Source: Gammaproteobacteria bacterium
GTDB taxonomy: Bacteria > Pseudomonadota > Gammaproteobacteria > Pseudomonadales > Azotimanducaceae
DNA: 36,289 bases
NCBI GenBank assembly: GCA_009837725.1
Contig: VXSY01000113.1
Span: forward strand, 10,623 to 46,911
Reading direction: 5' to 3'
Made by a program: the position numbers and the translations under genes. Below are positions 1-7,902 of the stretch, piece after piece (within the stretch, counting starts at the first letter, position 1; each line of letters opens with the position of its first letter). The notes beneath the pieces were generated by a model. The model was not told where the DNA came from and did no database searches. It saw only the letters and a program-made list of their open reading frames with translations.

Positions 1-345
1 CGGCATGTTGATGTCGCCCGAGAAGCCGCGAACCGAAAAGCTATTCCACAAACCGCCAAAGTTGTTCTGGCGTGCATCGGATGCCGACAAGTCCAGCGCC
101 TCATTGAGGTTTATCGCACCGACTTCGCGCAGCAAGTCCTCATTGATGGTCTGATCCGCGGATGGTTTTTCGAGATTGTCGAAGTTGCCCTGATAGGCTC
201 GGCGCTTGCCGACGACGAAAACCTCCTCTACGACTTGCCCGGAGTCACTGGTCTCGGTGGTTTCCGCGGCAATGGGCAGCGCGCATGGAAAGGTGAGTGC
301 GGCAGCGAGCGCAAGCGCCACCGGCTTGAATGCGGGTTTGGTCAT
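1..345 (-). CDS. TonB-dependent outer-membrane receptor, N-terminal part (runs off the window)
   Basis: The visible 115 codons begin with a Sec signal peptide (about residues 1-27, ending PIAA before ETTE). A TonB-box-like stretch EEVFVVGKR follows at about 39-47, then the start of a plug domain with LNEALDLS and the FSVRGFSG motif typical of siderophore-type receptors. The barrel and stop codon lie beyond base 1. Family members take up metal complexes, cobalamin or other ligands across the outer membrane using TonB energy. The ligand cannot be told from this fragment. A small exported His/Cys-rich protein is encoded just upstream on the same strand, which hints at a metal link. The ATG is followed by an immediate signal peptide, so the start is well supported. 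Confidence 0.9.
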   Translation of the reverse strand, partial: MTKPAFKPVALALAAALTFPCALPIAAETTETSDSGQVVEEVFVVGKRRAYQGNFDNLEKPSADQTINEDLLREVGAINLNEALDLSASDARQNNFGGLWNSFSVRGFSGDINMP

Positions 346-430
346 TTCTCAATCCACAAGTGTTTGAATCACCACAAAGACCGCCGCGCAACGCGCAGAC
401 GTTCCTAACGGTGCAACGATTCGAGGAGCT

Positions 431-724
431 TTAGATCGAGGGAGGACCGGTAGGCGGATGCCGAAGCGAGCGATAGCGCCTTGGCGGCGCTTGGCGCGCG
501 TACTGGGGGACAGTGGACACCGAGGCGACCAACATGGACGCAGCGACATTGGCAGTCGCAACGAGCCCTTCCTGCTCGTCGGTCAGGATTGCAAGACAGG
601 CAACGCCATCGTGCTCATGATGTGGGCCGAACTCAGCCGCATGGACAACGGAGAACGCTTGCCCGGCCAGAATTAGAGCTGCGACCAGCCCCGACATCCG
701 GTTGTGCTGAAGGGATAACGGCAT
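431..724 (-). CDS. small exported His/Cys-rich protein (DUF2946-like)
   Basis: The ATG at 724 gives 97 residues. An Arg-containing N-terminus precedes a hydrophobic segment ending SVVHA (about residue 29), consistent with a Sec signal peptide. The mature protein begins AEFGPHHEHDGVACLAIL, a His-rich patch followed by one Cys, and ends in a Pro/Arg-rich tail. From memory, short proteins of this shape (DUF2946-like) are often encoded beside TonB receptors for metals. Here the gene lies 85 bp upstream of the receptor on the same strand. Metal binding is inferred from the His/Cys cluster only. Other in-frame ATGs at 742, 697 and 808 are possible. No clear Shine-Dalgarno supports any of them, and 724 was chosen because it gives the best signal peptide. 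Confidence 0.6.
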   Translation of the reverse strand: MPLSLQHNRMSGLVAALILAGQAFSVVHAAEFGPHHEHDGVACLAILTDEQEGLVATANVAASMLVASVSTVPQYARQAPPRRYRSLRHPPTGPPSI

Positions 725-991
725 GGCGCGCGATTCTGGCATGGATGGGATTCCGCCACAACCGGCTTGCCACCCATCGGTCGCGTCGCCGCCGTTTGTC
801 GGCGGCAACCTGCGACGCGTTGGCCTCTAGCGTCGCCCTCCCTCCAGAGGGCTCGCTGATGGCCCGCTAGCAAGTCACCGCAGGCCTCGCGTGGTGGCGA
901 AAGTGGAACTTGCCTAGCCGGCCCCGCGATGGTGCAATCGCGCCGAGCTGGTGCTTGGCGCAAGCGCCAGCGGCGGAGTTTAGGAAACGGA

Positions 992-2320
992 GTGCGAAAC
1001 GTCGCTTCGACCATCGCGGATATCCCTACCAAGCACCTAGTTGACGCGGCCGGGGCCTTTTGCGCCTTGGGATACGTCGTGCTCGCAGTGCTCGCGCGTG
1101 AGGCTGGCGAACCGAGCCTTGGCGTTTTCTACGGCATCGTCGCATGGACGGCCATGCCGGTGTTCCTGCTCTACTTGCGCGCTGTCCGGCGGGGCGAGCC
1201 GATCCCGCTCGCGAGGCTGCTCTTGTGGGCAGTGGTCTTTCGCCTTTGCGGCCTCGCGGGCGGGCCGTTCTTCGAGGACGACTTCTATCGCTACCTGTGG
1301 GACGGTTACCGCTTTGCGACCACTGGCACGCCCTATGGCGTAGCGCCCGAAGCCTTCTTTCTGGACATGAGTGTCCCGCCGGCACTCAGATCGGTTCTGG
1401 ATCAGGTCAACAATCCGGACCTTCCCACCATCTACGGCCCCACTACGCAAGTGCTGTTTCTGATCGGCCACTGGATCGAGGCCGGCAACGTGGCGGTACT
1501 GCAAGCGCTCCTGATTGCGGCGGATCTTGCCGCGATCGCGCTGCTGCTCCGGCTCGCGCCCGCGCGCAACGTCCTGCTTTACGCCTGGTGCCCTCTGGTG
1601 ATCAAGGAAGTGGCATTCACCGCGCATCCCGACGGGCTTGGCGTCTGCTTGCTGCTTGCTGCCGTCGTCCTCGCGAGCAGGCGTCGCGACGGTTGGGCGG
1701 CCGCTTGCCTGGGGTTGGCGGTTGGGGCGAAGGTCTTTGCGCTCCTGCTCGTGCCGCTCGTGCTGGTCCGCGCACGGCTCAAGCACTGGTGCATCTTCGC
1801 CGCGACGCTCGCGGTGCTCTACGGCCCGTTCCTCGTCGCCGGCGCCACGGACCTCGACACGCTCCTCGTGTTCGCGCGCGAGTGGGAGTTCAACTCGGCG
1901 GTGTTCGGCTTGCTCGCAGCCGTCGTGCCACCGACCCTTGCCAAGCTCTCTCTTGCAGTCGCATTTGGCGTTTTCTGGCTTTGGTACTACCGCCGCTATC
2001 GCGGCGCGGGTGGCGACGTGCCGCGCGGCGACTGGGTGTACGGCGTGTTTCTCCTTGTGGCGCCGGTCATCAATGCCTGGTACCTGCTCTGGCTGCTACC
2101 ATTCGCCGTGGTGCATCCAAGCCGTTGGGCATGGACGGCATCCGTGGCGGTATTGCTCTCCTACATCACAGGGCTTCACTTGGGCAACTACGAAATGCAG
2201 GCATATGCGCAGCCGTGGTGGGTGCGCCCGATGGAGTTCGGCGCCATCTTGATCGCTTTCTTGATCGACTGTTTGCGTCGTCAACGTGCGCGCGGGGCCG
2301 CTGGCGCCACCGATGCTTGA
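992..2320 (+). CDS. GT-C type polytopic membrane glycosyltransferase (GT87/mannosyltransferase-like)
   Basis: A polytopic membrane protein of about 442 residues with roughly ten hydrophobic segments. Near residues 92-105 it carries GGPFFEDDFYRYLWDG, the acidic first-loop motif of GT-C enzymes that use polyprenyl-phosphate sugars (compare DxYRYxWDG in MptA/B- and GT87-like proteins). The likely role is transfer of a lipid-linked hexose on the periplasmic face; the acceptor is unknown. The GTG at 992 has AGGA six bases upstream. An in-frame ATG at 929 would add 21 Arg-rich residues with no ribosome site, so it is the less likely start. The next gene, a GT2 enzyme of the dolichol-phosphate-mannose-synthase type, overlaps its stop and could make the lipid-linked donor. 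Confidence 0.8.
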   Translation: MRNVASTIADIPTKHLVDAAGAFCALGYVVLAVLAREAGEPSLGVFYGIVAWTAMPVFLLYLRAVRRGEPIPLARLLLWAVVFRLCGLAGGPFFEDDFYRYLWDGYRFATTGTPYGVAPEAFFLDMSVPPALRSVLDQVNNPDLPTIYGPTTQVLFLIGHWIEAGNVAVLQALLIAADLAAIALLLRLAPARNVLLYAWCPLVIKEVAFTAHPDGLGVCLLLAAVVLASRRRDGWAAACLGLAVGAKVFALLLVPLVLVRARLKHWCIFAATLAVLYGPFLVAGATDLDTLLVFAREWEFNSAVFGLLAAVVPPTLAKLSLAVAFGVFWLWYYRRYRGAGGDVPRGDWVYGVFLLVAPVINAWYLLWLLPFAVVHPSRWAWTASVAVLLSYITGLHLGNYEMQAYAQPWWVRPMEFGAILIAFLIDCLRRQRARGAAGATDA

Positions 2321-3056
2321 CGGTCGTTCTGTCGGCGTGGTGATTCCCGCCCGCAACGAACAGGAGAACATTGCCGCGGTTGTGCAAGCGGTGCGTGCTC
2401 TCAGAACGCCGGCGGGCGAAGCGGTGGTAGATGACATCGTCGTCTGCGACAACGGTTCCACCGACGCCACGGCGGAGCGTGCGCTTGCCGCTGGCGCTCG
2501 CGTCGTCGCCGAGCCGACGCCGGGCTACGGGATCGCCTGCCTGACCGCCATTGCGGCGCTTGGCAGTGTCGAGATCGTGCTCTTCGTGGATGGCGACCAG
2601 GCGTTCCACCTCGAGCAGTCGTTGCACCTCTTGGATGCCATCGTTGCCGGTGCCGACCTCGCCATCGGTTCGCGCGCGCTCGGCCGCGCCGAACCGGGCG
2701 CCCTGTCACTGCCGCAGATCGTCGGCAACCGGGTCGCGGCTGGCCTCATCCGGCTGATCTGGAAGCAGCGGGTCACGGATCTCGGGCCGCTGCGCGCCAT
2801 CACCTCCCGCGCGCTTGACGCTCTCGACATGCAGGACAGGGCGTATGGCTGGACTGTGGAGATGCAGGTGAAGGCCGTGCAGCGGCGCATGCGCATCGTC
2901 GAGGTGCCGGTGGATGCGCGCCGACGCCAGCACGGGAAATCCAAGGTGGGCGGCACGGTTCGAGGAGTGATTGGCGCCAGCATTGGCATTCTGGGGATGA
3001 TCCTGAAGCTATGGCTGCGCCCCAAGTTGGGTGCCGAAGCAAGGAGTTGTGCATGA
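2313..3056 (+). CDS. GT2 family glycosyltransferase (DPM1/polyprenyl-phosphate hexosyltransferase-like)
   Basis: A soluble GT-A enzyme of 247 residues. Visible motifs are VVIPARNEQENI near residue 9, DNGSTDATAE near 50, and VDGDQAF as the DxD metal/nucleotide-sugar site near 96. A C-terminal RRQHGKSKVGG is typical of the polyprenyl-phosphate mannose/glucose synthase branch. It probably charges undecaprenyl phosphate from a nucleotide sugar for the membrane GT-C enzyme encoded just upstream. The ATG lies eight bases inside the upstream reading frame, indicating translational coupling. An in-frame GTG at 2286 is a less likely start. The stop TGA overlaps the next ATG (ATGA). Confidence 0.85.
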   Translation: MLDGRSVGVVIPARNEQENIAAVVQAVRALRTPAGEAVVDDIVVCDNGSTDATAERALAAGARVVAEPTPGYGIACLTAIAALGSVEIVLFVDGDQAFHLEQSLHLLDAIVAGADLAIGSRALGRAEPGALSLPQIVGNRVAAGLIRLIWKQRVTDLGPLRAITSRALDALDMQDRAYGWTVEMQVKAVQRRMRIVEVPVDARRRQHGKSKVGGTVRGVIGASIGILGMILKLWLRPKLGAEARSCA

Positions 3057-3871
3057 AGCGGTTTGTCTTCGCGCTTGCGAGCGCGTGCATCGCGGCGATG
3101 GGTCAGGCCAATCAGTTGCCGGAGTTGATCCCGTTCTGGGACGCGAGCGACGAGGCCAGTGCGGCAACCGTCGACCACAGCGGCTGGCAGGCGCTGCTGG
3201 ACGCCTACCTTGCGCAGCATCCGTCTGGCGTCAACCGTTTCGACTACGCCGGCCTCAAGGCCGCGCCCGACGACCTCGCTGCGCTCGGCGCCTATCTTGA
3301 CGGGCTTCAGGCTCTGGACCCACGCACCTACTCACGCGTCGAGCAGAAGGCCTACTGGATCAATTTTTACAATGCGCTGACGGTCAAGGTGGTCGTGGAC
3401 GGCTATCCGGTGGATTCCATCAAGGACATCCACGAGGGCTGGATTCCCTTCACTGGCCCGTGGGGCGACGTTCACGCCGAGGTCGCGGGGCAGGAGTTGA
3501 CCCTCGACAACATCGAACACGGAATCCTGCGCCCCATCTGGAAGGATCCGCGCATTCACTACGCGGTGAACTGCGCCAGCATCGGCTGCCCCAACCTTGC
3601 GACCACGGTGTACACAGCAGAGAACTCCGAAGCGCTACTCGAGGCGGGGGCGCGCGAATACGTCAACCATCTGCGCGGCGTGGACATCGTGGACGAGGAG
3701 TTCATGGTGCTGTCGAGCATCTACGACTGGTGGGTGTTCGATTTCGGCGGCACCGACGAGGGCGTGCTGGCCCACCTAATCGAATACGCCGACGACGAAC
3801 TGGCCGCGCAACTTAAGGGTTTCACCGGCGCCATCGACTACGAATACGACTGGGACCTCAATCAGCCTTAG
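3053..3871 (+). CDS. exported DUF547 domain protein
   Basis: A 272-residue protein starting at the ATG of an ATGA junction with the GT2 gene, preceded by AAGGAG. A signal peptide occupies about residues 1-19 (ending MGQA). The DUF547 domain follows, with its conserved blocks QKAYWINFYNALTV (about 103-116), LTLDNIEHGILRP and IHYAVNCASIGCPNL, which includes a Cys pair CASIGC. The biochemical role of DUF547 is not established. From memory, DUF547 genes are often found near TVP38-type or flavoprotein genes, and here one lies convergent to such a fusion. Coupling to the two glycosyltransferases suggests an envelope role, which is inference. Confidence 0.85.
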   Translation: MKRFVFALASACIAAMGQANQLPELIPFWDASDEASAATVDHSGWQALLDAYLAQHPSGVNRFDYAGLKAAPDDLAALGAYLDGLQALDPRTYSRVEQKAYWINFYNALTVKVVVDGYPVDSIKDIHEGWIPFTGPWGDVHAEVAGQELTLDNIEHGILRPIWKDPRIHYAVNCASIGCPNLATTVYTAENSEALLEAGAREYVNHLRGVDIVDEEFMVLSSIYDWWVFDFGGTDEGVLAHLIEYADDELAAQLKGFTGAIDYEYDWDLNQP

Positions 3872-3879
3872 TTCAAGAC

Positions 3880-3900
3880 GGGCGACCACAAGGGTCGCCC
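3880..3900. repeat. hairpin with ACAAG loop
   Basis: GGGCGACC-ACAAG-GGTCGCCC is a perfect 8-bp stem just after the DUF547 stop, followed by CCTACG. The element at 4036 has a different stem with the same ACAAG loop start and the same CGCCCCTACG flank, so both appear to belong to one repeat type. It could slow transcription between the convergent genes, but has no T tract. Confidence 0.7.
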
Positions 3901-3967
3901 CTACGAGGCCGTGCCGAACTCACGGCACGTTTCAACGCGGGTGACGGCGGATGTGCGGGCCTTCGGA

Positions 3968-4006
3968 GGGAGGGCGTCTCGCCCTCCCAACGCGCCGACA
4001 GGCGCG
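3968..4006 (+). repeat. paired-hairpin element, GGGAGGGCG type
   Basis: Stem 1 is GGGAGGGCG-TCT-CGCCCTCCC (9 bp). After the linker AA comes stem 2, CGCGCC-GACA-GGCGCG (6 bp). The same two-hairpin architecture recurs through the window. Confidence 0.85.
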
Positions 4007-4035
4007 TAATCCGGGAACGGTCCACGCGTTCAAGA

Positions 4036-4059
4036 GGGGCGGGGACAAGCCCCCGCCCC
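4036..4059. repeat. hairpin, GGGGCGGGG type
   Basis: GGGGCGGGG and CCCCGCCCC form a 9-bp stem around ACAAGC. It touches the stop codon of the minus-strand flavoprotein gene and is one of three hairpins in the convergent gap after the DUF547 gene, where it may act as a weak bidirectional terminator. Confidence 0.65.
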
Positions 4060-6230
4060 TACGGGAGGGAGCCTTCAGATTTGCCTGTGGCGCGTCCGCG
4101 GCGCAGGCTGTGGAACTTGCCAACCCACTCCAGGAGCCCCTCTGGTGCGTGTTTCTTGCGCCAGGCGCTGGCGGCGAATTTGTTGGCTTCGGTCAGGGTC
4201 GGATAGACGTGGATGGTGGCCATCAGGCTCTTGAGGCCCTTGCCCCACTTCATGGCAGCGATGAACTCGGCGAGCAGGTCGCCGGCGTGATGGCCGACGA
4301 TCGTTGCACCCAAGATGCGGTCCTTGCTCGGGGGCGTCAGCACCTTGACGAAGCCGCGGCCTTCCTCGTCGGCGAGCGCGCGGTCCAACTCCTCCAGCTC
4401 ATAGCGAGTGACCTCCACGTCGATGCCTTGCCGCTCGGCTTCCTGCTCGTTCAGCCCCACGCGCCCGATTTCCGGGTCGGTGAAAGTCGTCCAGGGGATC
4501 AGCGAATAGTCCGCCTTGAACTTCCTGAGCGGGCTGAACAGGGGGTTCACGGACGCATACCACGCTTCATGGGACGCGGTGTGGGTGAACTGATAGGGCC
4601 CGATCGCGTCACCGCAGGCATAGATCGTCGGCACGCTGGTGCGCAGGTACTCGTCCACTTCGACCTCGCCGCGCTCGTCCAGCGTCACCCCCACATCTTC
4701 GAGCCCGAGCCCTTCGGTGTTCGGTTGCCGCCCCGCCGCCACCAGGATGGCGTCGAAGGGCACCCGCACCTCACTGCCGTCCTCCCCGGCGCAGATCAAG
4801 GCCCGACCGGCTTCGCCCGATTCCACACGCTCGGCCCGATGGCCGGTGAGCACGCGGATGCCTTCGGCAACGAACTGCTGTTGCATCAGGTCCACCACGT
4901 CCGCGTCTTCGCGCACCAACAGGTGCGGCGCTTGCTGGACCACGGTCACATCGGTGCCGAATCTGCCGAACGCTTGGGCGAGTTCGCACCCAATGGGCCC
5001 GCCGCCGAGCACAACGAACCTTTGCGGCAGCTCGCGAATCTCCCAGATCGTGTCGGAGGTGTAGTAGCCAGCTTCAGCTAGCCCCGGAATCGGCGGCACG
5101 AAAGGCGCGCCGCCGGTGGCGATGACGATGTTGCGGGTGGTGATCTCGCGGCCGTCGACGCGCACGCTGTAGGGCGATGTGATGGTTGCATCCCCCATGA
5201 TGCAGTTCACGCCAAGGCCCGTGTAGCGCTCCACCGAATCGTGCGGTTCGATCTTCTTGATGATGCGCTGCACGCGCTCCATCACCTCGGCGAACTCGAA
5301 CTCCACTTTCGCGCTCTTGAAGCCGAACTCCTGTGCCCGCGCTGCATAGGAGAGCATCTTGGCGGATCGGATCAGCGACTTGCTCGGCACGCAGCCGGTG
5401 TTCAGGCAGTCGCCGCCCATGCGGTGGCGTTCGATCAGGGTGACCTTGGCCTTTACCGTCGCCGCGATGAGCGCCGCGACCAAGCCGCCGGAACCGGCCC
5501 CAATCACCACGAGGTTGTTGTCGAAATGCTTGGGCTTCTTGAAGCCTCTGAGGGCCTTTCGGGCCTTGATGGCGTCGAGGATCTTCTTCGCGATGAGCGG
5601 TGCAAGGCCCAGCAGCGCAAAGGAAATCCACAGGGTGGGGGAAAGGATGTCGCCGACGGACGCAACCTGCCCGAGCTCGGCCCCCGCGTTCACGTACACG
5701 ACCGTGCCGAAGATCATGCCGAGCTGGCTCACCCAATAGAAACGCCAGGTGGACAGCGGCGTCAGCGCCATGGCGAGATTGATGACGAAGAACGGCACCG
5801 CCGGCACGAGGCGCATGGCGAAGAGATAAAAGGCGCCATCCTTCTCGACGCCCCGGTCGATCGCGCCGAGATGCTGGCCGAACTTCGAACGGACGGCGTC
5901 GCGGAAGAGGTATCTGGCGATGGTGAATGCGAGCGTCGCCCCCAACGTGCTCGCGAACGAGACGATGATGACGCCCTGCACCAAGCCAAAGAGGGCACCG
6001 GCGATGAGGGTCAGGATGGCGGCGCCGGGGAGCGACGCCCCGGTTACGAGGATGTAGATCGCGAAGAACGCCAGCGCCGTCAGCCACGGGTTTTGGGCTT
6101 GGAACGCGGCGATCGCCTCGCGCTGCGCCGAGAAGAACTCCGGCGTGAAAAACCGTTGCAGATCGAACCAGAAGAAGAGCCCAATCAGCGCCGCGAAGGC
6201 GATCAGGAGGACAACGCGGCTCGGTTTCAC
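4059..6230 (-). CDS. TVP38/TMEM64 membrane domain fused to a FAD-dependent disulfide oxidoreductase
   Basis: A 723-residue two-part protein. Residues 1-225 form a TVP38/TMEM64 (DedA-superfamily) membrane domain with the re-entrant-type segment GASLPGAAILTLIAGALFG (64-82). Residues 236-710 form a class I pyridine nucleotide-disulfide oxidoreductase. It has an FAD fold GAGSGG (244-249), redox-active Cys275 and Cys280 (GGDCLNTGC), an NAD(P) fold GGGPIGCE (409-416), the second FAD motif YACGDA (537-542) and the dimer-interface HVYPTLTE (674-681). The C-terminal Cys pair of mercuric reductase is absent and no mer genes are nearby. The likely role is membrane-tethered thiol/disulfide or quinone-linked redox chemistry; the substrate is unknown. 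The start is GTG with a weak ribosome site. Such fusions occur in other proteobacteria. Confidence 0.9.
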   Translation of the reverse strand: MKPSRVVLLIAFAALIGLFFWFDLQRFFTPEFFSAQREAIAAFQAQNPWLTALAFFAIYILVTGASLPGAAILTLIAGALFGLVQGVIIVSFASTLGATLAFTIARYLFRDAVRSKFGQHLGAIDRGVEKDGAFYLFAMRLVPAVPFFVINLAMALTPLSTWRFYWVSQLGMIFGTVVYVNAGAELGQVASVGDILSPTLWISFALLGLAPLIAKKILDAIKARKALRGFKKPKHFDNNLVVIGAGSGGLVAALIAATVKAKVTLIERHRMGGDCLNTGCVPSKSLIRSAKMLSYAARAQEFGFKSAKVEFEFAEVMERVQRIIKKIEPHDSVERYTGLGVNCIMGDATITSPYSVRVDGREITTRNIVIATGGAPFVPPIPGLAEAGYYTSDTIWEIRELPQRFVVLGGGPIGCELAQAFGRFGTDVTVVQQAPHLLVREDADVVDLMQQQFVAEGIRVLTGHRAERVESGEAGRALICAGEDGSEVRVPFDAILVAAGRQPNTEGLGLEDVGVTLDERGEVEVDEYLRTSVPTIYACGDAIGPYQFTHTASHEAWYASVNPLFSPLRKFKADYSLIPWTTFTDPEIGRVGLNEQEAERQGIDVEVTRYELEELDRALADEEGRGFVKVLTPPSKDRILGATIVGHHAGDLLAEFIAAMKWGKGLKSLMATIHVYPTLTEANKFAASAWRKKHAPEGLLEWVGKFHSLRRGRATGKSEGSLP

Positions 6231-6340
6231 CGAACGGCTCGCACGCTATCGGTCACGCCTCGCCCAAGAGGGAAGGCGCCTCGCTCTCTATTGCGCGAAG
6301 GCCAGCGGTGCGGGGGGGTGAACGGCTGGCCTCCGGGGTC

Positions 6341-6455
6341 GCTAGGAGCGTGCGCCGTATAACCGGCGCACGCTCGTAGTCGAAAGGTGAGCGAATGCGA
6401 ACCCGCAGACCGGCACGTTTGCGAAGCAAACTGCCGACGCGCCGGCAAGGGCGCG
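6341..6455 (+). repeat. composite repeat B, copy 1 (long hairpin plus paired-hairpin element)
   Basis: An 11-bp hairpin, AGCGTGCGCCG-TATAAC-CGGCGCACGCT (6347-6374), is followed by a conserved spacer containing GGTGAGCGAATGCGAACCC. A paired-hairpin element built on GTTTGC-GAA-GCAAAC follows, then a GACGCGCC...GGGCGCG stem, ending near CTAGCG. The same order recurs at 30683-30798. It fills the upstream region of the TVP38 fusion and the 3' side of the barrel gene. Confidence 0.75.
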
Positions 6456-7313
6456 CTAGCGCCCAAGGTGATACGTGAATGCGCCAGCTATCGCGTTGTA
6501 GTCCGCGGCGTTGCGGCCATCGGTCACGTCGTACCAGCGCAGGCTCACGTCGAAGCTGTCGAATGACAGCGTGCCGCCCAGGGATATGCGGTCGAACTCC
6601 TCGGCGACGAACGGCAGCACGAAGCGGGTGAAGCCGGGGCCGTGGATGTCGCGGTCGCCATCGGACCTTTGCAGGTGATACTCCGCACTCAGCACCAGCA
6701 TTGAACTCGCGATGAGGTGGGCGTCTAGGCTCACGAACGTCTCTCGGGGCACGTCACTGCCCCGATTGCGAGTACCGATTTCGCCCGACAGCGCGACGCG
6801 GTCGGCGAATACCTTGCCAACGATCCCGGAAAGCTCGAACCCATCCGCGCCGTCGCCAATCGCCGTGGGGTAGGCGGTGTCGTAGTCCCCTTGGAGGATC
6901 ACGCCAAAGCGCACGGCCATGCTGGGCGTCTCGCCGAGCAGCTCATCGGCAAAGCGCCAGGTCACGCCCACGTTCGTGTCCACCCGCCCGTCTAGCGTGG
7001 GATGGGGGCCATTGGAGTCCTTGTTCGACGCTTCGGACCAGCCGAACTGCGCGTCCAACGCGAGCGCATCGGAGATGCCGTAGGTGCCGCTGAACAGCGT
7101 GCTGGTCTGCTCGAGCCCGGGACCGAAGGGCGTGTGCGACATTCGGCCATCGACGATGTGCCAGAAATCGTCCGCATCCTGCGAGATGCGGGCAACGGTC
7201 AGCGAGGTCGCGCCGGGCGCCGGCAGCCACACGGTGCCTTCCGCATGCACCGCCGTCGCCGGAGCCAAGAGAGCGGCGAGCGCCAGGGCACAGATGCGCG
7301 GGGTATGTTTCAT
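6456..7313 (-). CDS. outer-membrane beta-barrel protein of unknown function
   Basis: A 285-residue exported protein with signal peptide MKHTPRICALALAALLAPAT...VHA (about 1-24). Alternating hydrophobic/polar strands run through to the C-terminal aromatic strand (FTYHLGR). The pattern suits a 10-12 strand barrel of the kind annotated as phenol-pathway-like or transporter-type outer-membrane proteins, but no family is certain. AGGAG lies seven bases before the ATG. It sits 24 bp downstream of a small exported CxxC protein gene on the same strand, so the two are probably co-transcribed. A paired-hairpin repeat begins directly after the stop. Confidence 0.7.
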   Translation of the reverse strand: MKHTPRICALALAALLAPATAVHAEGTVWLPAPGATSLTVARISQDADDFWHIVDGRMSHTPFGPGLEQTSTLFSGTYGISDALALDAQFGWSEASNKDSNGPHPTLDGRVDTNVGVTWRFADELLGETPSMAVRFGVILQGDYDTAYPTAIGDGADGFELSGIVGKVFADRVALSGEIGTRNRGSDVPRETFVSLDAHLIASSMLVLSAEYHLQRSDGDRDIHGPGFTRFVLPFVAEEFDRISLGGTLSFDSFDVSLRWYDVTDGRNAADYNAIAGAFTYHLGR

Positions 7314-7337
7314 ATTGCTCTCCTAACCGCCGAGCCG

Positions 7338-7742
7338 CTATAGCTTGTAGCGCCGAGTCAGGAAGTAGTGCACCACCTCCTGCTCGTCGCGCTCGAGCAC
7401 GGCGATGTGTTGATCGTCGGGCGTGCCGGGCTTTTCGGCCTCGTCGCGCGCTTCTAGGCTCTCCTTCAGGCTCTGCGCCCGTGCTCGATCGAGCGCCCCA
7501 CGTTCGATGGGGCAGGTTGCGCAGACGAGTTTCTTGAACGTCAGCGCCTTGCCTTGCACGTATGCGTCCCTAGGGCTGATCGCGCCCCCGGCGGTGATCG
7601 ACCCGGAGGCGAGCACCGATGACTGCAGCAGCGCCGCTGCCGCCACGACAACCGCGCCTAGGCTCGCTCTCGAAGCAAGCCGGCGAAAGACGCCGGCACA
7701 AACCGCAGCGCGCTGCATGGTGGCTTTGGGCACAGGCTTCAT
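7338..7742 (-). CDS. small exported protein with a CATCP motif, unknown function
   Basis: 134 residues. A basic N-terminus and a hydrophobic segment (about 28-45, ending SVLA) indicate a signal peptide or anchor. The mature part carries AYVQGKALTFKKLVCATCP, i.e. a CxxC followed by Pro but no His, so it is not a c-type haem site. It ends in EQEVVHYFLTRRYKL. CxxC suggests a redox-active or metal-binding pair. GGAG sits seven bases before the ATG. It is the first gene of a probable two-gene operon with the barrel protein, so the pair may be an exported factor and its outer-membrane partner. That functional link is inference. Confidence 0.65.
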   Translation of the reverse strand: MKPVPKATMQRAAVCAGVFRRLASRASLGAVVVAAAALLQSSVLASGSITAGGAISPRDAYVQGKALTFKKLVCATCPIERGALDRARAQSLKESLEARDEAEKPGTPDDQHIAVLERDEQEVVHYFLTRRYKL

Positions 7743-7902
7743 GGCCTATCTCCACGGGTTTACATGGGCGCGAACCCTAACAGGAATCGGGTACGGGAAA
7801 TCTGCTTGACTTTCAGCAAAGTCTTGCACCAAGAAAGGGCGTCCTCGCCCTCTGAGGCGGCGTAGTTGGGGTTGAAGGTCGAACTTGCAGCCGCGTTCCC
7901 GC

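Noticed and set aside
725-928. Cobalamin riboswitch upstream of the His/Cys-rich protein and TonB receptor
   Set aside because: No B12-box-like sequence or conserved core was found on the minus strand.
4059-6230. Mercuric reductase
   Set aside because: No C-terminal vicinal Cys pair, no N-terminal HMA domain and no mer genes nearby; the TVP38 fusion defines another family.
5241-6362. Long plus-strand ORFs antisense to the flavoprotein, radA (7885-9306) and dnaB (9852-10817)
   Set aside because: Highly charged, low-complexity translations without family motifs; they arise from high-GC codon bias of the real genes on the other strand.
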